From Plutella xylostella (lineage: Eukaryota > Arthropoda > Insecta > Lepidoptera > Plutellidae): a stretch of 64,000 nt of DNA. Each line of letters begins with the position of its first letter. The first letter of the stretch is position 1. A model generated the notes under the pieces. The model saw nothing but the letters and a program-made list of their open reading frames with translations, was not told the DNA's origin and did no database searches. The stretch covers positions 9,930,001 to 9,994,000 of the forward strand of contig NC_063993.1 in the NCBI RefSeq assembly GCF_932276165.1, given 5' to 3'. This document shows positions 9,800 through 21,132 of this stretch, in pieces. The position numbers and the translations under genes were made by a program.

Positions 9800-9982
9800 A
9801 TGAAGTTCAGCAAGAAGCACACAGAGCTGCTGATGTCATTCTCCTCGTCTCTGGCCCACTGGGGGGCGGCCGGGGTTCTCGGGACCATCTACTTTACCGA
9901 CTGGAGGTGTATCGTCACGCTTATCCCCTTTTACAATGGCGCTTTTGTCGGGGAACCTAAGACCAAGACGTATACATGTTGA
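9800..9982 (+). CDS. UQCR11: Cytochrome b-c1 complex subunit 10-like (UQCR11 / 6.4 kDa family)
   Basis: The 60-residue single-exon frame matches the small membrane subunit of mitochondrial complex III (QCR10/UQCR11). Family hallmarks are a helix around LAHWGAAGVLGTIYF (residues 18-32), then TDWRCIVTLIPFYNGAF, corresponding to the conserved TDWR...P(F/Y)xNGKF block. The protein is a one-pass inner-membrane subunit that sits beside the Rieske protein and stabilises the bc1 complex. Length is as expected (~56-65 residues). The start at 9800 is the first ATG and sits in CACCATG. The downstream AATAAA supports a real transcript. It stands alone between transposon-rich DNA and cyclin D. A recent retrocopy cannot be excluded, but the upstream splice acceptor argues against one. 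Confidence 0.8.
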   Translation: MKFSKKHTELLMSFSSSLAHWGAAGVLGTIYFTDWRCIVTLIPFYNGAFVGEPKTKTYTC

Positions 9983-10074
9983 CTAAGGTGTTCCCAGGTT
10001 TTCAGATTGTTTTCAGGATAAATTTTATTGTAATGGAAGATTTCTCAGTGATGATGGATTGGTTGGTGTTATGA

Positions 10075-10080
10075 AATAAA
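10075..10080 (+). terminator. Poly(A) signal of the UQCR11-like gene
   Basis: AATAAA lies 93 bp after the stop codon and is followed by T/G-rich GTGTTTTTTGAATTGG, as expected for a cleavage site. Confidence 0.65.
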
Positions 10081-10099
10081 AGTGTTTTTTGAATTGGTT

Positions 10100-11780
10100 T
10101 AACTTGTGTTTATACTGATACTATATGAGTTTCAGTGAATATACATACATACATTCTGGTAGACCACAGGATGTCACGGTGTTAGTTAAATAATTCTGCC
10201 TGAATACGATTTTGAGTCTGGATATTGGATGTTAGTATTAAGTACCTATTTTAGTATTATTTAAGCTTATTGAGTAGAGACATCAGTAGGTATAAGTACT
10301 TACCTATTTCGGTATGTTGCTATGTTGTCATGAAACTTATGATTTTTTTAGGTTTGTTAAGGAGCACGAGTCTTGCAGGCAGGTGTACCTAAGCAATTAT
10401 AAACAACCGGAGGGAGATTTTAGAACCCCGTCTAAAAGTAAATCAGTCAATATTAAACAGATGCAAATTGTACAGGTTATAATATAGCCCTCACTAACCA
10501 TGGCACGCTCCATACCTCAGCATGAATTTCAATATTTCAAATAAAATTATCGCAACAAAGGAGGCCAGCCATTACAATGAGAGGGAATAAAAGAAATGAA
10601 ATTATAATAAAAGCAAATGAATGGCCTCGAATATCAGGTGAGGTCGGGTGTAGATTTGTTGTTGCTGATGTCAACTGGCACCCGGCACAGCTGCCCTCCG
10701 CCCTCCGAAACAACAATATGGCGACAAAAAAAGGATTTACTTACTCTCTAAACTGTTTAGTTTTTAGCTATAAAATTTACTTTGGGCTAGATGTTGATTA
10801 ATCTTCAAAGTTCCATGAAAACTTAAATTTTTTAGTACACATTTCTATCTAATAAGCTTTGATCCCTTTACACGTAGATAGGTACAATATATATACCTAC
10901 TTACAAGATAGATCCTGAAGAAATATTGGGAAATATCCCATCCAAAGACTTTATGAAACTTTCACTAAACTATTCATGAGACAATCGACTTACCGTAAGG
11001 TTAGTGAGTGTTAAGACTAATAGAAAGGTCATCTTACATACTTACTCATAAGTTTAATTTTTATTGATTGAATGGTCACTAAACCGCTCATCATAAATTA
11101 CTGTCCACTTAGTTAAAAAATATTAAATTCTTATTTTATTATTATTGAGACGACTTCTACGGACTATAATACCTAAGCTGGTTTCATTGTCCCGTTTACC
11201 TGATGGCCGGTGGAGGGGGACCCATTATAATAACAACCCTGTTTTTTGCATTACAAATTCCCATACGTGGCCCCTTCGGTGCTAGACAATAAAGACTGGA
11301 TTAGCTTGCAACGGTATGCAAGTGTTGTATTATTGGGGTCTGGATTCGTAAGACCTTGGCGCTGCACCTAACTTATTTAACGTATGACTGATGTCAACAA
11401 CTCAACAACTATTGGACCCAAGAATTGGTACATTAGCTAATTAAAAGGTTATTTGCTTATTCTCGTAAGGTAGAATAAGGTGTTTTGTAAAAAAAGTGAC
11501 CTAGGAAAAATAGCATAGCTTTTTATTACCAAATTCTAAGGAAAGACCTTTATCTGAAGCATAACAAAACCATTACTTAATTACATTACACAAAAATAAG
11601 AACACCTCTTATGAATACCAGCATTGCTCACGATCATTAACAAACTGTCTTTAAACCCGACGAGGTCCAATCAGCTGGTCCAGTCGGCCCCACACCGCTC
11701 GTAGTACGCACGTTCCGACACAGGGCTTCCACCGCGACTGTTGACACTTGCGTAGTAGCCGCGGAGCAGGCGGCTGGCTG
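10100..11780. other. Intergenic spacer upstream of cyclin D
   Basis: AT-rich sequence with scattered TACCT/AGGTA words. I see no credible gene, tRNA or structured repeat. Short open frames lack family features. Confidence 0.5.
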
Positions 11781-11799
11781 GCGACCGACTCCGATTATT

Positions 11800-11807
11800 G
11801 CGCGAAA
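11800..11807 (-). promoter_or_regulatory. E2F-type site upstream of cyclin D
   Basis: GCGCGAAA on the + strand is TTTCGCGC on the minus strand, a perfect match to the E2F/DP consensus TTTSSCGC. It lies about 100 bp before the cyclin D start codon. This is a sequence match only. Confidence 0.45.
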
Positions 11808-11808
11808 C

Positions 11809-11870
11809 TTCCGAACGTACTTTGTGAACTTCAACTTTCGAACTTAGTTTCCGAACGAACTTTGTGAACT
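11809..11870 (+). repeat. 40 bp direct repeat in the cyclin D leader
   Basis: TTCCGAACGTACTTTGTGAA (11809) and TTCCGAACGAACTTTGTGAA (11849) are two copies with period 40, lying in the 5' leader or promoter just before the ATG. Confidence 0.8.
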
Positions 11871-11908
11871 TTACAACAGTGTTGGATACTACAGTGTGTG
11901 ATTTTTTG

Positions 11909-12136
11909 ATGATGGATTTGTCCTGCGGGGAGAATATCTCGACGTCGAGCGGCGGGCGGCTGGTGGCGGACGGCTGCGTGGCCGGGCCGGACCGCGCGCT
12001 GGACCGGGACCCTCGCCTCCTCCTGAACCTCCTGACCCTGGAGAGGGCCCACGCTCTCCACACGGACTACTTCCAGCACGTCCAGATCGACATCCAGCCC
12101 TTCATGAGGAAAGTCGTCACCACTTGGATGCTTGAG
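11909..12136 (+). CDS. CycD: G1/S-specific cyclin D, exon 1
   Basis: Cyclin D is the partner and activator of CDK4/6. Together they phosphorylate Rb-family proteins in the nucleus and drive G1 progression. Joined exons 1-4 give 295 residues, the usual size. Exon 1 codes residues 1-76. The double ATG at 11909/11912 starts MMDLSCGENIS, where L4-x-C6-x-E8 is the LxCxE Rb-binding motif in its expected N-terminal place. The cyclin box begins in RDPRLLLNLLTLE and runs into MRKVVTTWMLE, matching the family block (M)RKxxxxWMLEVCEEQ. The exon ends in phase 0 before donor GTTGGT at 12137. An in-frame GTG upstream (11864) is not used as a start because the ATG places the LxCxE correctly. An E2F-like site and a 40 bp direct repeat lie just upstream. 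Confidence is high from motif order across exons. Confidence 0.93.
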
Positions 12137-14808
12137 GTTGGTTGTTGACAGATTTAAAGTAGGTAGACTGATGGTGGATTGTTGAGTTGACGAGTCAAGT
12201 TGCACAGGAATGTGCTGAGTTTGGTGAATTTGTAGGCGAGCCGGTGTGATGTAAGTGGTGCAATAGTAGCGAAAACAGCTGATGGGACAGTAGGACGATC
12301 AAAGGTTGTTGACCTGGTTTACATTGGGTTTGAAGCTGAACTACCCTCATAGCTGAAGTAGACAACACGTCTAGCCATTGATCGTCCATTTACCAATTCC
12401 AGTAAGTACCTACCCGGGCACTTATTTATGTAAACAAGTGTTATCTTTCAGTTTCATCCAAACAATTTGAAATACCTACCTACATAAACTAGGTACTTAG
12501 TTATCACTTCCTGAAATGTAAATTAAGATGCCATTTGCTACAATAAGTATTATATTATATACTGTACCTAAGTATATTACCTACTCATAAAATACCGAAC
12601 TACTATCAATCAGCATCTACTTATCAATCATGCTGAAGTTTCCTCTATGAATAAAGACGTCGCAGGTAGGTACCTAATGGGTTCGTGTAAACTAAACTTA
12701 CTTGATTAAGGCCCTTACAGTCTTCACATTATTACAGCAGACAATAGAAAAATTTACTTTCACATAATAAGGCGCGGTTACACTCTTTACATAATTTGCA
12801 TATTTTAAGCTTTTAATAACTTCTTTGCTCTTCAGTTAGATGTTAGATGCAAACAAACATTCTCATTATATTTTTAATTGTTTGTTGGTATTCTCGTCTT
12901 CTACTTTTATAGTCTAATTGGGATGTTTATCCTCTTTTTCCTCTCCATGGTAGCTCCATATCGTTCCGGACCAAGGAAAACGGTTTTAGAAAGTTCAGGA
13001 AGTTACCTACGTTCTTACACAACTGCTTATGATTAATTAAGAATTGTCTTCATTTGGATTAGACCTATCCACTATCTGTTAATTAACACTTTTGTTAGTT
13101 GGTTAAAATATGAATGTGGAATAATTGAGAGTAAATAGGTATATCTTCGTGATGATTGATGTATAATTAGGTAATACATGTTGTAATGTAGGTCATACTT
13201 TCAGTCCCTACAGTACCTATTGTATACTGCATTCAGCAGCTTAAGAACGCGTATGTACCTATCTAGAGTATCTACCTACTACTACGATCTAGATAATTAT
13301 AAAATAAAAATAAGCACTTAGATTTGAGATCGAATGCCGTAACATTTGTTATAGGAATTCGTTCCTGAAAATTTACCATAAGTTAAAGTCACGTAACAAC
13401 CAACATAAAATGTACCTATACATGTACATTATAATCAGTTCTAGGCTTAGGTACTATTTCTGCAACATCCTGTAAAAAACTTACCTCAACCGCTTCAAAG
13501 CTCAGTTAAATTAACATAGAAGTGTTAAGTCCAGGAAGGTTTCGTGTCATAAAGTCTACACAGGTGGCTTATCCGCATTAATCTAGCGCTCAGTGCAGTG
13601 TGAAAACTGCAGACTACCCGGAGTGCAATGCTCGGGAATGTCTAGATTAAATTAATACCTAGGGACCCTAGGGTTGGCGAAGAGCTGGCATACTATGTTG
13701 GACTATCGATACTCGATAACATCTTTGTTTGTCGATAAAATATTGGCGTACATACCTACCTAGTTTGATACTAAAAATATGTCTGCAATATCGTAGGGAG
13801 CTCTATCATATTCTTGTTGACAAGTAGGTATAAGTACAAGAGGGATCTTACACACGAGCGACAGTGTATCATCGACACATACTCACGTCGTTGTCTGAAA
13901 CATATTACGTCGTATGCTATATTATAGGTAAATCAAATATAAGTTCAGCATATAAATCAGATAAATAAGTACGTTCACACACAAGTGTTAAAGGTCGATA
14001 AAACTGTTAGGATTAAGTGGAACCCACAGACAACCCTACTGAACCCATAAAAGCCCTTACAAAAGCTCACCAACGGAAACTTTTTTCCCAACTTTCTTGC
14101 ATCTGACTTACTTCAATGCACACAGGGGATTTTTTGCTACCTACCCACCTACCTACTCCTTACCCAGTATGAAATTATGCTCGTTGTTGTCATGTTTTAT
14201 GCATTGGTTAATCGGAAGTTGCTTGGGTCTTTGCTATTGAACTTTCCGAAGTTTTTAGAGACATCCTGTACTTATTACGTTTGTTGACAATGTTCATATG
14301 TGTTGATGTTAAAGGATGATGATTAGGTAGGCGTGGTAGCTTCCGGAATAACCGAAGAATGTATATCTTGAATGGAAGGCACTGACTATATCTACTCAGT
14401 GATCAAAGAGTTGAATGCCATGCAGACTTTACGACGTGAGTAGCGGGACGTGCCATTCACTGTGAAGACAGTCTATGGTTTCTTCTCGCGTAAGCCTGAA
14501 ACATAACACTTGTATGGTATAGTCGGGTTAGCGGTGAGGATAACTGACTATTGTCCTTGAGTTGTCGATGCCCTTTTAAGAACTTTAAGCTAAAGATAAC
14601 AGTTCGGTGTGAGTATGTACGCATCAATAGACAGTGTGTCGTCATTCAATTAAAACTTAAAACAACCCGACTGAAACTTTGAAGTATAAAACTCGTTTCG
14701 AATTCACAAACAAAATATTCATTAGGACCAGGGCTAGTTATAGAAACTTGCGAAACTATCCTAATCGTCTTCTCATTACAAACCTAATCTAATCTCCTTG
14801 ACCTGCAG
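12137..14808 (+). other. Cyclin D intron 1
   Basis: 2.7 kb AT-rich intron between donor GTTGGT and acceptor CTGCAG. I see TACCT-rich stretches and a possible weak foldback (TTAATCTAG at 13578, CTAGATTAA at 13642), but no gene or clear transposon. Confidence 0.8.
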
Positions 14809-15024
14809 GTATGCGAGGAGCAGCAGTGCGAAGAGCAGGTGTTCCCTCTGGCCGTGAGCTATCTGGACCGGTTCCTCGCAGCCCGCGCCATCTCCCGCCA
14901 GCAGCTGCAACTCCTCGCCGTGACTGCGCTCCTGGTAGCCTCCAAGTTCCGCCAGTGCCACCCGCTGCCCGTCGACCTGTTGTGCGCCTACACCGACCAC
15001 TCCGTGCAGCCTGATGAAGTCCGG
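14809..15024 (+). CDS. CycD: Cyclin D, exon 2 (cyclin box core)
   Basis: Codes residues 77-148: VCEEQQCEEQVFPLAVSYLD, then RFLAARAISRQQLQLL, then ALLVASKFRQCHPLPVD and LLCAYTDHSVQPDEVR. This is the heart of the N-terminal cyclin fold. VCEEQxCEExVFPLAxxYLDRFL, LLxxxxxxVASKxxE and CxYTDxSxxPxE are the strongest cyclin D signatures and contact the CDK PSTAIRE helix. It has Arg-Gln where the family usually has Lys-Glu after VASK. Acceptor CTGCAG and donor GTAAGT both keep phase 0, so exons 1 and 2 join as WMLE-VCEE without edits. Confidence 0.95.
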
Positions 15025-16828
15025 GTAAGTTGTGGCTTGGCTAGTCAAAAGGGTAGATAATCTACCCTAGCTGATTGCTCGCCTTAATGTGAGCGTCTTT
15101 AATTAAGAAGCTCCCTCATAATTACATGTCTCGTAAGCTCGTAACTAACTCATAAAACACTTGAAGCCACTTCCTAGGTGTAATAGCGATTTCCTTCATG
15201 TCCGGCGATACGATCTACCTGATGATTATGTCTGCGGCGCCCTCGCCCGAAGAAAGGTCAAGTGTTTCTGACGGCGCACACCTCACATCCTGCCCCGCGA
15301 CCGCAACTTGCTACGCTTTGTTTTGATTCCGCTGTGAATGAACTCGATTAGTCGAGTCAAATGTCACCGCTTCGCCCCACGACGTCTTTGTATTAGGCAC
15401 CTTCCTTACACACTTCCGACGATTACGTCTTCCTCAGAGGGTACGAGCATGTCACCCTCCGAGCCACGGCCTGTGACGGACTTTCTAAGGAAGAGTTGTG
15501 TGATTCCGCCGGAAATGTGGGTACAGCATGGCTACTTAGATACATTAAAGATAACACTAAGACGGGGAAGCACTCGTCAGTAAACAGGACACGCGGTGCC
15601 ACATGGCAGAGCTCTTCTAAAATGTAACATTCCCATGATCGCGCTATTGTGTAATTTACCTGCGTTTCATTCGAAGTGCAGCTTGGGGCAGGTGCGATCG
15701 GATCAATTATAACAACGCGGCACCCAGTGGTTAACTTCTGTCGCCTGACATTCTCACGCCGCAATCCAAATGTACAAACAGGTGACAAAATGTGTGTTCA
15801 TTAATTCATCGCGACGCCCGCGCGATTCCCACAACCTCCCCTATTGTGGTCATCGAGGACTCCATGAGAATTCGTGTCGAATTAGCCTGGTTTCTCAGGG
15901 TGCCGTATGGCTCCGAACACATTTCCTTGCAATTAAATCGAGCGATGACTCCGATAAGTCGCATTCTGACGCATACTCAATGAGGTCATATGGCGCGGGG
16001 TAGCTTCGCCCGAACTTTCCCATGGCTCGTCTTGCCTTATGTCATACTATACATTATGCTTCAATTAAAATTTCATTCTTGCCATTTTAATCGTTCTTTC
16101 CTGACCCGTGATGCTTCCCGGTAGAGGAATGTTTTTGTTTATTGTGGCACGTCATCTTGACCTCTGCTGGGCTCTAGATAGCTGGTATCGAAATATTCCA
16201 AATAAGTTTATTGAACTTGTAGATAAGTGTGAGAGTTCAACGTCACTGGGAATGGTCATGGTTAGATAATGTTTTAATTCTGTTGGTCGTGATTCTTGTA
16301 ATTTCAGTTGCTTTGCTTGGCTTCCCTTATTTATTTAGCTCCCCCTATGCGAAATGTGTCCCAGGGTTTGTCCCTTCGATTCCTTGCGATGATTCTATTT
16401 TCTTTTGTAATGTGATTCGCTACGTTTTGCGGTTTCCGTCGACCCATGGCGCGTAACGGTTACGATTCAACTGCTAAAATGAAATTGGTGTCTTAAGTTC
16501 ACGTGATTATGATAATTTTATTCTCAAGTCTCTTATCATGGGAGTTGTGAGTCATATGATGTAACTTGGGAAAATATCCCATATTACCATAAATGCTCAA
16601 GCTACAAACATCTAATTTCAGCACTTTTATTAGTACAATAAGTAGCGGCGAACCTTTCAAGTCCTCCTGTAATCTATGAGTCAACATCTGAATTGGACTC
16701 TTCAGCTCTATAGCCTGGTCCCACATTACTTTTAACCTTCATCTCATTCTACTTAACCAGCCCTCTTTACCCTCTTTCCCTTCCACAATCTTACCCTTCA
16801 TAACTGACATTAATCTCCCTCCCCCCAG
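15025..16828 (+). other. Cyclin D intron 2
   Basis: 1.8 kb intron, less AT-rich than its neighbours in 15200-16050, with several overlapping open frames on both strands that show no family features. It could be an old unique or regulatory sequence. No transposon ends found. Confidence 0.75.
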
Positions 16829-16985
16829 CAATGGGAGGTGATGCTGCTGCAGCGGCTGAACTGGCAGCTGTCGGTGGCGACGGCCTTCGACTTCATCGAG
16901 CCGCTGCTAGCCCGCGTGCCGTGGGGCCGCGCCAACCCGCTGGTCCGCACGCACGCGCTCACGCTCACCTCTGTCTGCTATACTG
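16829..16985 (+). CDS. CycD: Cyclin D, exon 3
   Basis: Codes residues 149-200 plus one base: QWEVMLLQRLNWQLSVATAF, DFIEPLLARVPWG, then HALTLTSVCYT. It matches the family block (L)xxELLLVxKLKWxLxxxTPxDFIxHxL that closes the first cyclin fold and opens the second. The acceptor follows a C-rich tract (CCCCCCAG). The donor is GTTAGT at 16986, leaving phase 1. The high GC of this exon contrasts with its introns. Confidence 0.92.
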
Positions 16986-18935
16986 GTTAGTATCTTATCT
17001 ATATCTATACATATACCTACATAATATGTGATGATGATGATGGTCATTGAAGACTGTAATGGTAGTTATGTACTGTAGATGTAGAGGTCCAAGGCATTGG
17101 TCTTCTTAGGGAGGCGATTACCGACGACAGAGTCCGAACTACTAGTTAGGTAGGTAGTTACTATTGTAACATTTCCAAAATTCGAAAACCGATACTACAA
17201 CTGCAATGTGACTAGAGGAAAAGATCTCCTCCTAATAATTTGCTACTTGTACTTGTAGCCCAAAGCTCTAAGCTGAGAATATACGTCTATGTAACTTAAA
17301 ATACACAGTCAAACTAACAAAATGCTGCATACTTCGCTTTTTGTAAGTATGACTGTCTTTTACTTTTATGGAGATCATGGTCAAGCAGACTGTTAACAGA
17401 TGTTTCTGATTTTTTGCTTACTTTTTGTCGTGAAACGCGTCCCTCCTTTGACCTAAATAAATTGGCGTATTCCGGACTGGCAACGATGTCACTGTGTCAT
17501 ACGCTCATTATCCTTCCGATAATTTTCATAAAAATAGAAAACTTACAGGTAGTTTAGTTGATAAAACCTATGCATGCGGGTGGTGAACCTACTCCACTAT
17601 AGTTACTGTAGTTACTAATTCTAATTACCATTGATCGATGGTGTAAAACCTACGACTGAGCATCAATTAAGCTTTCTCGCCCGTGCGTTTTGAACAATGT
17701 ATTTTTTGGGGTGCATTTAAAACCTCCCTTTGTTTCGGAATGTATGACTGAATGCGTGCGCGCAACAGTGTGGTAGCTTTGTCCTCTCACCCATTCCGAT
17801 ACACGAGTGAGCTGCAAACAATAGGGGGTGGACATTAATGGGGTGGGTGATTAGTATCGAGGCTGCGCGTGGCCGCGTGTGCTGGAACGCACACATGCCG
17901 TGATACGGCCCACCTTGCGCCGCTCCCCTACAGCTCCCTGACTGACCCTCCGGCCTCCCTTTGTAAACACTTTTTTTACACAACAAAAACTACTTTTACT
18001 ACGTACTTAACGGACCCTCCTGAAGCAGGTGAAACTCCAACATTATAATTTTGTGTAAATCGTAAAACAGTGGACAAAAGTGGACCAGTTTGATTTGTCG
18101 AGTATGCTAATAGTAGTCTAGATTGTGAACAATGGGGATGGCATGCCACGTGCGTAGCTCGGACCGGTCGGGATCGTGCGCAGTTTTATTGGGCGTCGTA
18201 AAACCATTGGTCAGTACTCGTAAATAAATTAGACGCAGCACCATCAAGCTGCAAGGGTGAAGTTGGCTAGGAGTGCGTATTTTTTCTGGATAAAGTTAAT
18301 GGTTTCGTTATCTGTCCACAATCAGTTCCCGAGAGCGTGCAGGCGCCATGTGCGCGGAAATAGCTCTGCATTTGCCGTGAATTCTGATATGGAACGATAA
18401 AATTGTTGGCCGTATCGTATCGCTGATATGACGGCAACAGTAGCGGCCGGCCCGTTAGCCGAACCCGATCTAATTGGTAGCCACTCTGGCCCTAAATGAA
18501 ATATATGGCTATTAAATTTAATTACTGGGCACGACCACTTGTTTATTGCTTAATCTGTGTACTTATTTGGTGTCAAAATAAATCATCGGCGCAATGGACA
18601 ACATTTCATTTTCTTTACCCTATATTTTTATTAGCTATTCGGAAAGTTTATAGAAAATTAGTGGACCCGTATTTTTTATTTTGTATATACATTAATTTTT
18701 GCATGTTATTTTTAACTTTAAAGTTAATTATTTTAAAACCGGAAGAGACGTCACATATTCGGCTCAATTTTTATTTTTGTCTATTGCCTGAGTTTCGAAA
18801 AAAAACATAAATGACACTGACAAGTGACATTTAAACTTTGTTTACATGCCAACCAACAAATGGGTCATTTTCAAATGACATTGATATTTCTGATGATGGA
18901 AAGTAGGCACGTTAAATGGCACACGGCAACGTTAA

Positions 18936-20431
18936 GGAATGCTATTAGTAATTTGAAGAACAAAAAAGCAACGGGATCCGACAAGATTACTAATGAAACC
19001 CTTAAATGTTACATGGAAGAACTAATAGAACCGATTCAAGTAATTTTCAATAATATTCTAACTACAGGAAAAATACCAAAGCAATGGAATGTATCAACGA
19101 TAACTTTACTACACAAGAAGGGCAGTCGCCGAGATATTAATCAGTACAGGCCAATCACCCTTTCCTCTTGTCTCTACAAGCTCTTTATGACACTGCTTAA
19201 AAACAGAATCCACAAAAAAATCGAGGAAAACCAACCGGTAGACCAGGCAGGATTTCGAAAAGGATTCTCGACAACGGATCACTTGCACTCCTTAAATATG
19301 CTAATAGAGAAATATACAGAATGGAAAAAGCCACTATACATTTGTTTTATAGATTTCACCAAAGCATTTGATAGCATTAGTCACGAATATCTACAAAGAT
19401 CCTTACTACAACAAGGTATAGAGACAAAATATATTCAACTGCTCGGTGAGATATACAGCAACGGTAGCGCAAGAATAAAGTTAGAGTCCGAAGGTCCTAT
19501 ATTCCCATTGAAGAGAGGAGTGAAACAGGGAGACCCTGTCTCCCCAATTTTATTTAATTGCCTGCTTGAAGAAACCTTTCGAGCAGTAGATTGGACAAAG
19601 AAAGGAATTCTTATCAATGGATACAGGATGACAGCTTTAAGATTTGCAGATGATATTGTTTTTCTTGCTGAAACATCCCATGAACTACAAAATACAATTT
19701 CCGAGTTTCAACTAGCACTTACTGAGCCTGGTCTGCAACTTAATGAATCAAAAACCAAAATTATGACAAACTACACACAGATACCAGTGATAGCTAACGG
19801 GAAACAACTGGAATATGTTGAAGATTACGTCTACTTGGGCCAAGTTATCTCATTTCAAAATCGTTTAGATAAAGAGATCGACAGAAGAGTGAACATGGGA
19901 TGGAAAAAGTATTGGTCACTGAAGTACATTTTTAAGTCAAACCTCCACATATCTATTAAAAGAAAGGTATTTAATATGTGCGTTCTACCAACTATGACAT
20001 ACGGAGCTCAGACTTGGTCAACAACCAAAAAACAAAGAACGAAACTGCTAGTGAACCAACGAGCAATGGAACGCAGCATGCTGGGTATAAAGTTGAAGGA
20101 TAGAATTGAAAATGAAGTAATAAGGCACCAGACAAAGATTCAGGACATCATCACCACAATAGACAAACTGAAGTGGCAATGGGCGGGTCACGTAATGAGA
20201 ATTAAAGACCAGAGATGGACTAAACTAACTACTGAGTGGATACCTAGAGACGGTAGGCGAGGAGTCGGGAGACCACTCATGAGATGGTCTGATGAGTTAC
20301 GAGCATTCCATCCGCTGTGGTGGAGATTTGCCCATAATAGAGCTGCGTGGAACAAGATGGCAAAAATATTCATTGCTCAAAATCGTTGCAAAATGATCAA
20401 TCACCCAGACAAGCCTGGTCAGCCAGGGTGA
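18936..20431 (+). CDS. RTE-type LINE reverse transcriptase, N-terminally truncated
   Basis: About 498 codons remain open. The open frame extends upstream to 18824 only because host DNA happens to be in frame. The native part starts near LRNAISNLKNKKATGSDKI. RT blocks in order: ATGSDKI...LK, KKGSRRDINQYRPITLSS, QAGFRKGFSTTDH, FIDFTKAFDSI (first catalytic Asp), VKQGDPVSPILFN and LRFADDIVFLAE (FADD catalytic box), followed by YVYLGQ, the thumb, and a C-terminal KWQWAGHVMR...GRRGVGRPLMRW segment. This layout is that of RTE/BovB-like elements. The endonuclease domain that should precede it is missing through 5' truncation. The enzyme copies element RNA into chromosomal DNA. It is unlikely to be expressed as a functional protein from this copy. 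Confidence 0.88.
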
Positions 20432-20883
20432 TACAGACCACACCTCACTGAAATTTTTGAGTAAGTGAGAGGCCTCACCTGTCCTTATAAGGACTTTTAA
20501 TAAGATGACATTTGGAATATAAATTTAACATCATTTTTTTTTTGCTTTGTGTTGCTTGGTCTGACATTATTATTATTTTTTATTTATTTTGAAAATTAAA
20601 TTATTATTTCTGACATCAATTCTATAAGTACTTATAATGTTAATGTTAATTTTATGTTATTGTATAACTAAATGAATTGTAGGAATTTTATTGATTTTTG
20701 TTTAATTTTATTGTAATTTAATGTCAGCAAAAAATATAAATTTATATAATTCTTAAAAAATGCATGAATAATTATAAAGTGAATTTAATTTAATAATTAT
20801 AAAGTGAATTTAATTTAATAATGTCAATTGCATGTTAAAAATTTATATTGAATAAAGGCTTTATTATTATTATTATTATTTAT
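18936..20883 (+). mobile_element. 5'-truncated RTE-type LINE inside the transposon's terminal repeat
   Basis: Both edges carry the 8 bp target duplication AACGTTAA (18928-18935 and 20884-20891). The insert begins mid-ORF, continues to the RT C-terminus, then has a ~450 bp AT-rich 3'UTR ending in a (TTA)n run (20863-20881). A simple-repeat tail rather than poly(A) is typical of RTE elements. The ORF is intact over the whole retained part, which suggests a young insertion. Confidence 0.9.
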
Positions 20884-21061
20884 AACGTTAAATGGTTGGC
20901 AGGGCACACTAACGCAGGTAGTGTATGTGTGTGTCGGCGACGTCGACGTAATTATTTAGTTCTGGGCAACCCACACACGGATATTGTAAGCATGTAGTTG
21001 TGCCAGACAATGATTCATTGTTTTTATGATATGAAGCAAAATTTTGCAAGGCCTTGTAATA

Positions 21062-21132
21062 GATTGAATGGCTCAGTTGGTATGATATAAGACTTACAGT
21101 AATCGGTATGGTGGTTCAAATCCCACTGAACT
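21062..21132 (+). other. tRNA-like module, left arm of copy 2
   Basis: TGGCTCAGTTGGTATGATA (A box) and GGTTCAAATCCCACTG (B box). It is slightly closer to tRNA consensus than the copy 1 module at 1160. T-arm pairing is short by one base, so it is not a functional tRNA. Confidence 0.6.

Noticed and set aside
15423..15788. 121-codon minus-strand frame with a VLFTDEC segment, suggestive of a Tc1-like DDE motif
   Set aside because: No other Tc1/mariner block is near it and no inverted ends were found; one short match is not enough.
18496..18810. 104-codon hydrophobic frame
   Set aside because: AT-rich composition gives Phe/Leu/Ile/Tyr-rich translations; no start context or family match.
18824..18935. 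Upstream N-terminal extension of the LINE RT frame
   Set aside because: The target duplication shows the LINE starts at 18936, so the first ~37 codons come from flanking DNA.
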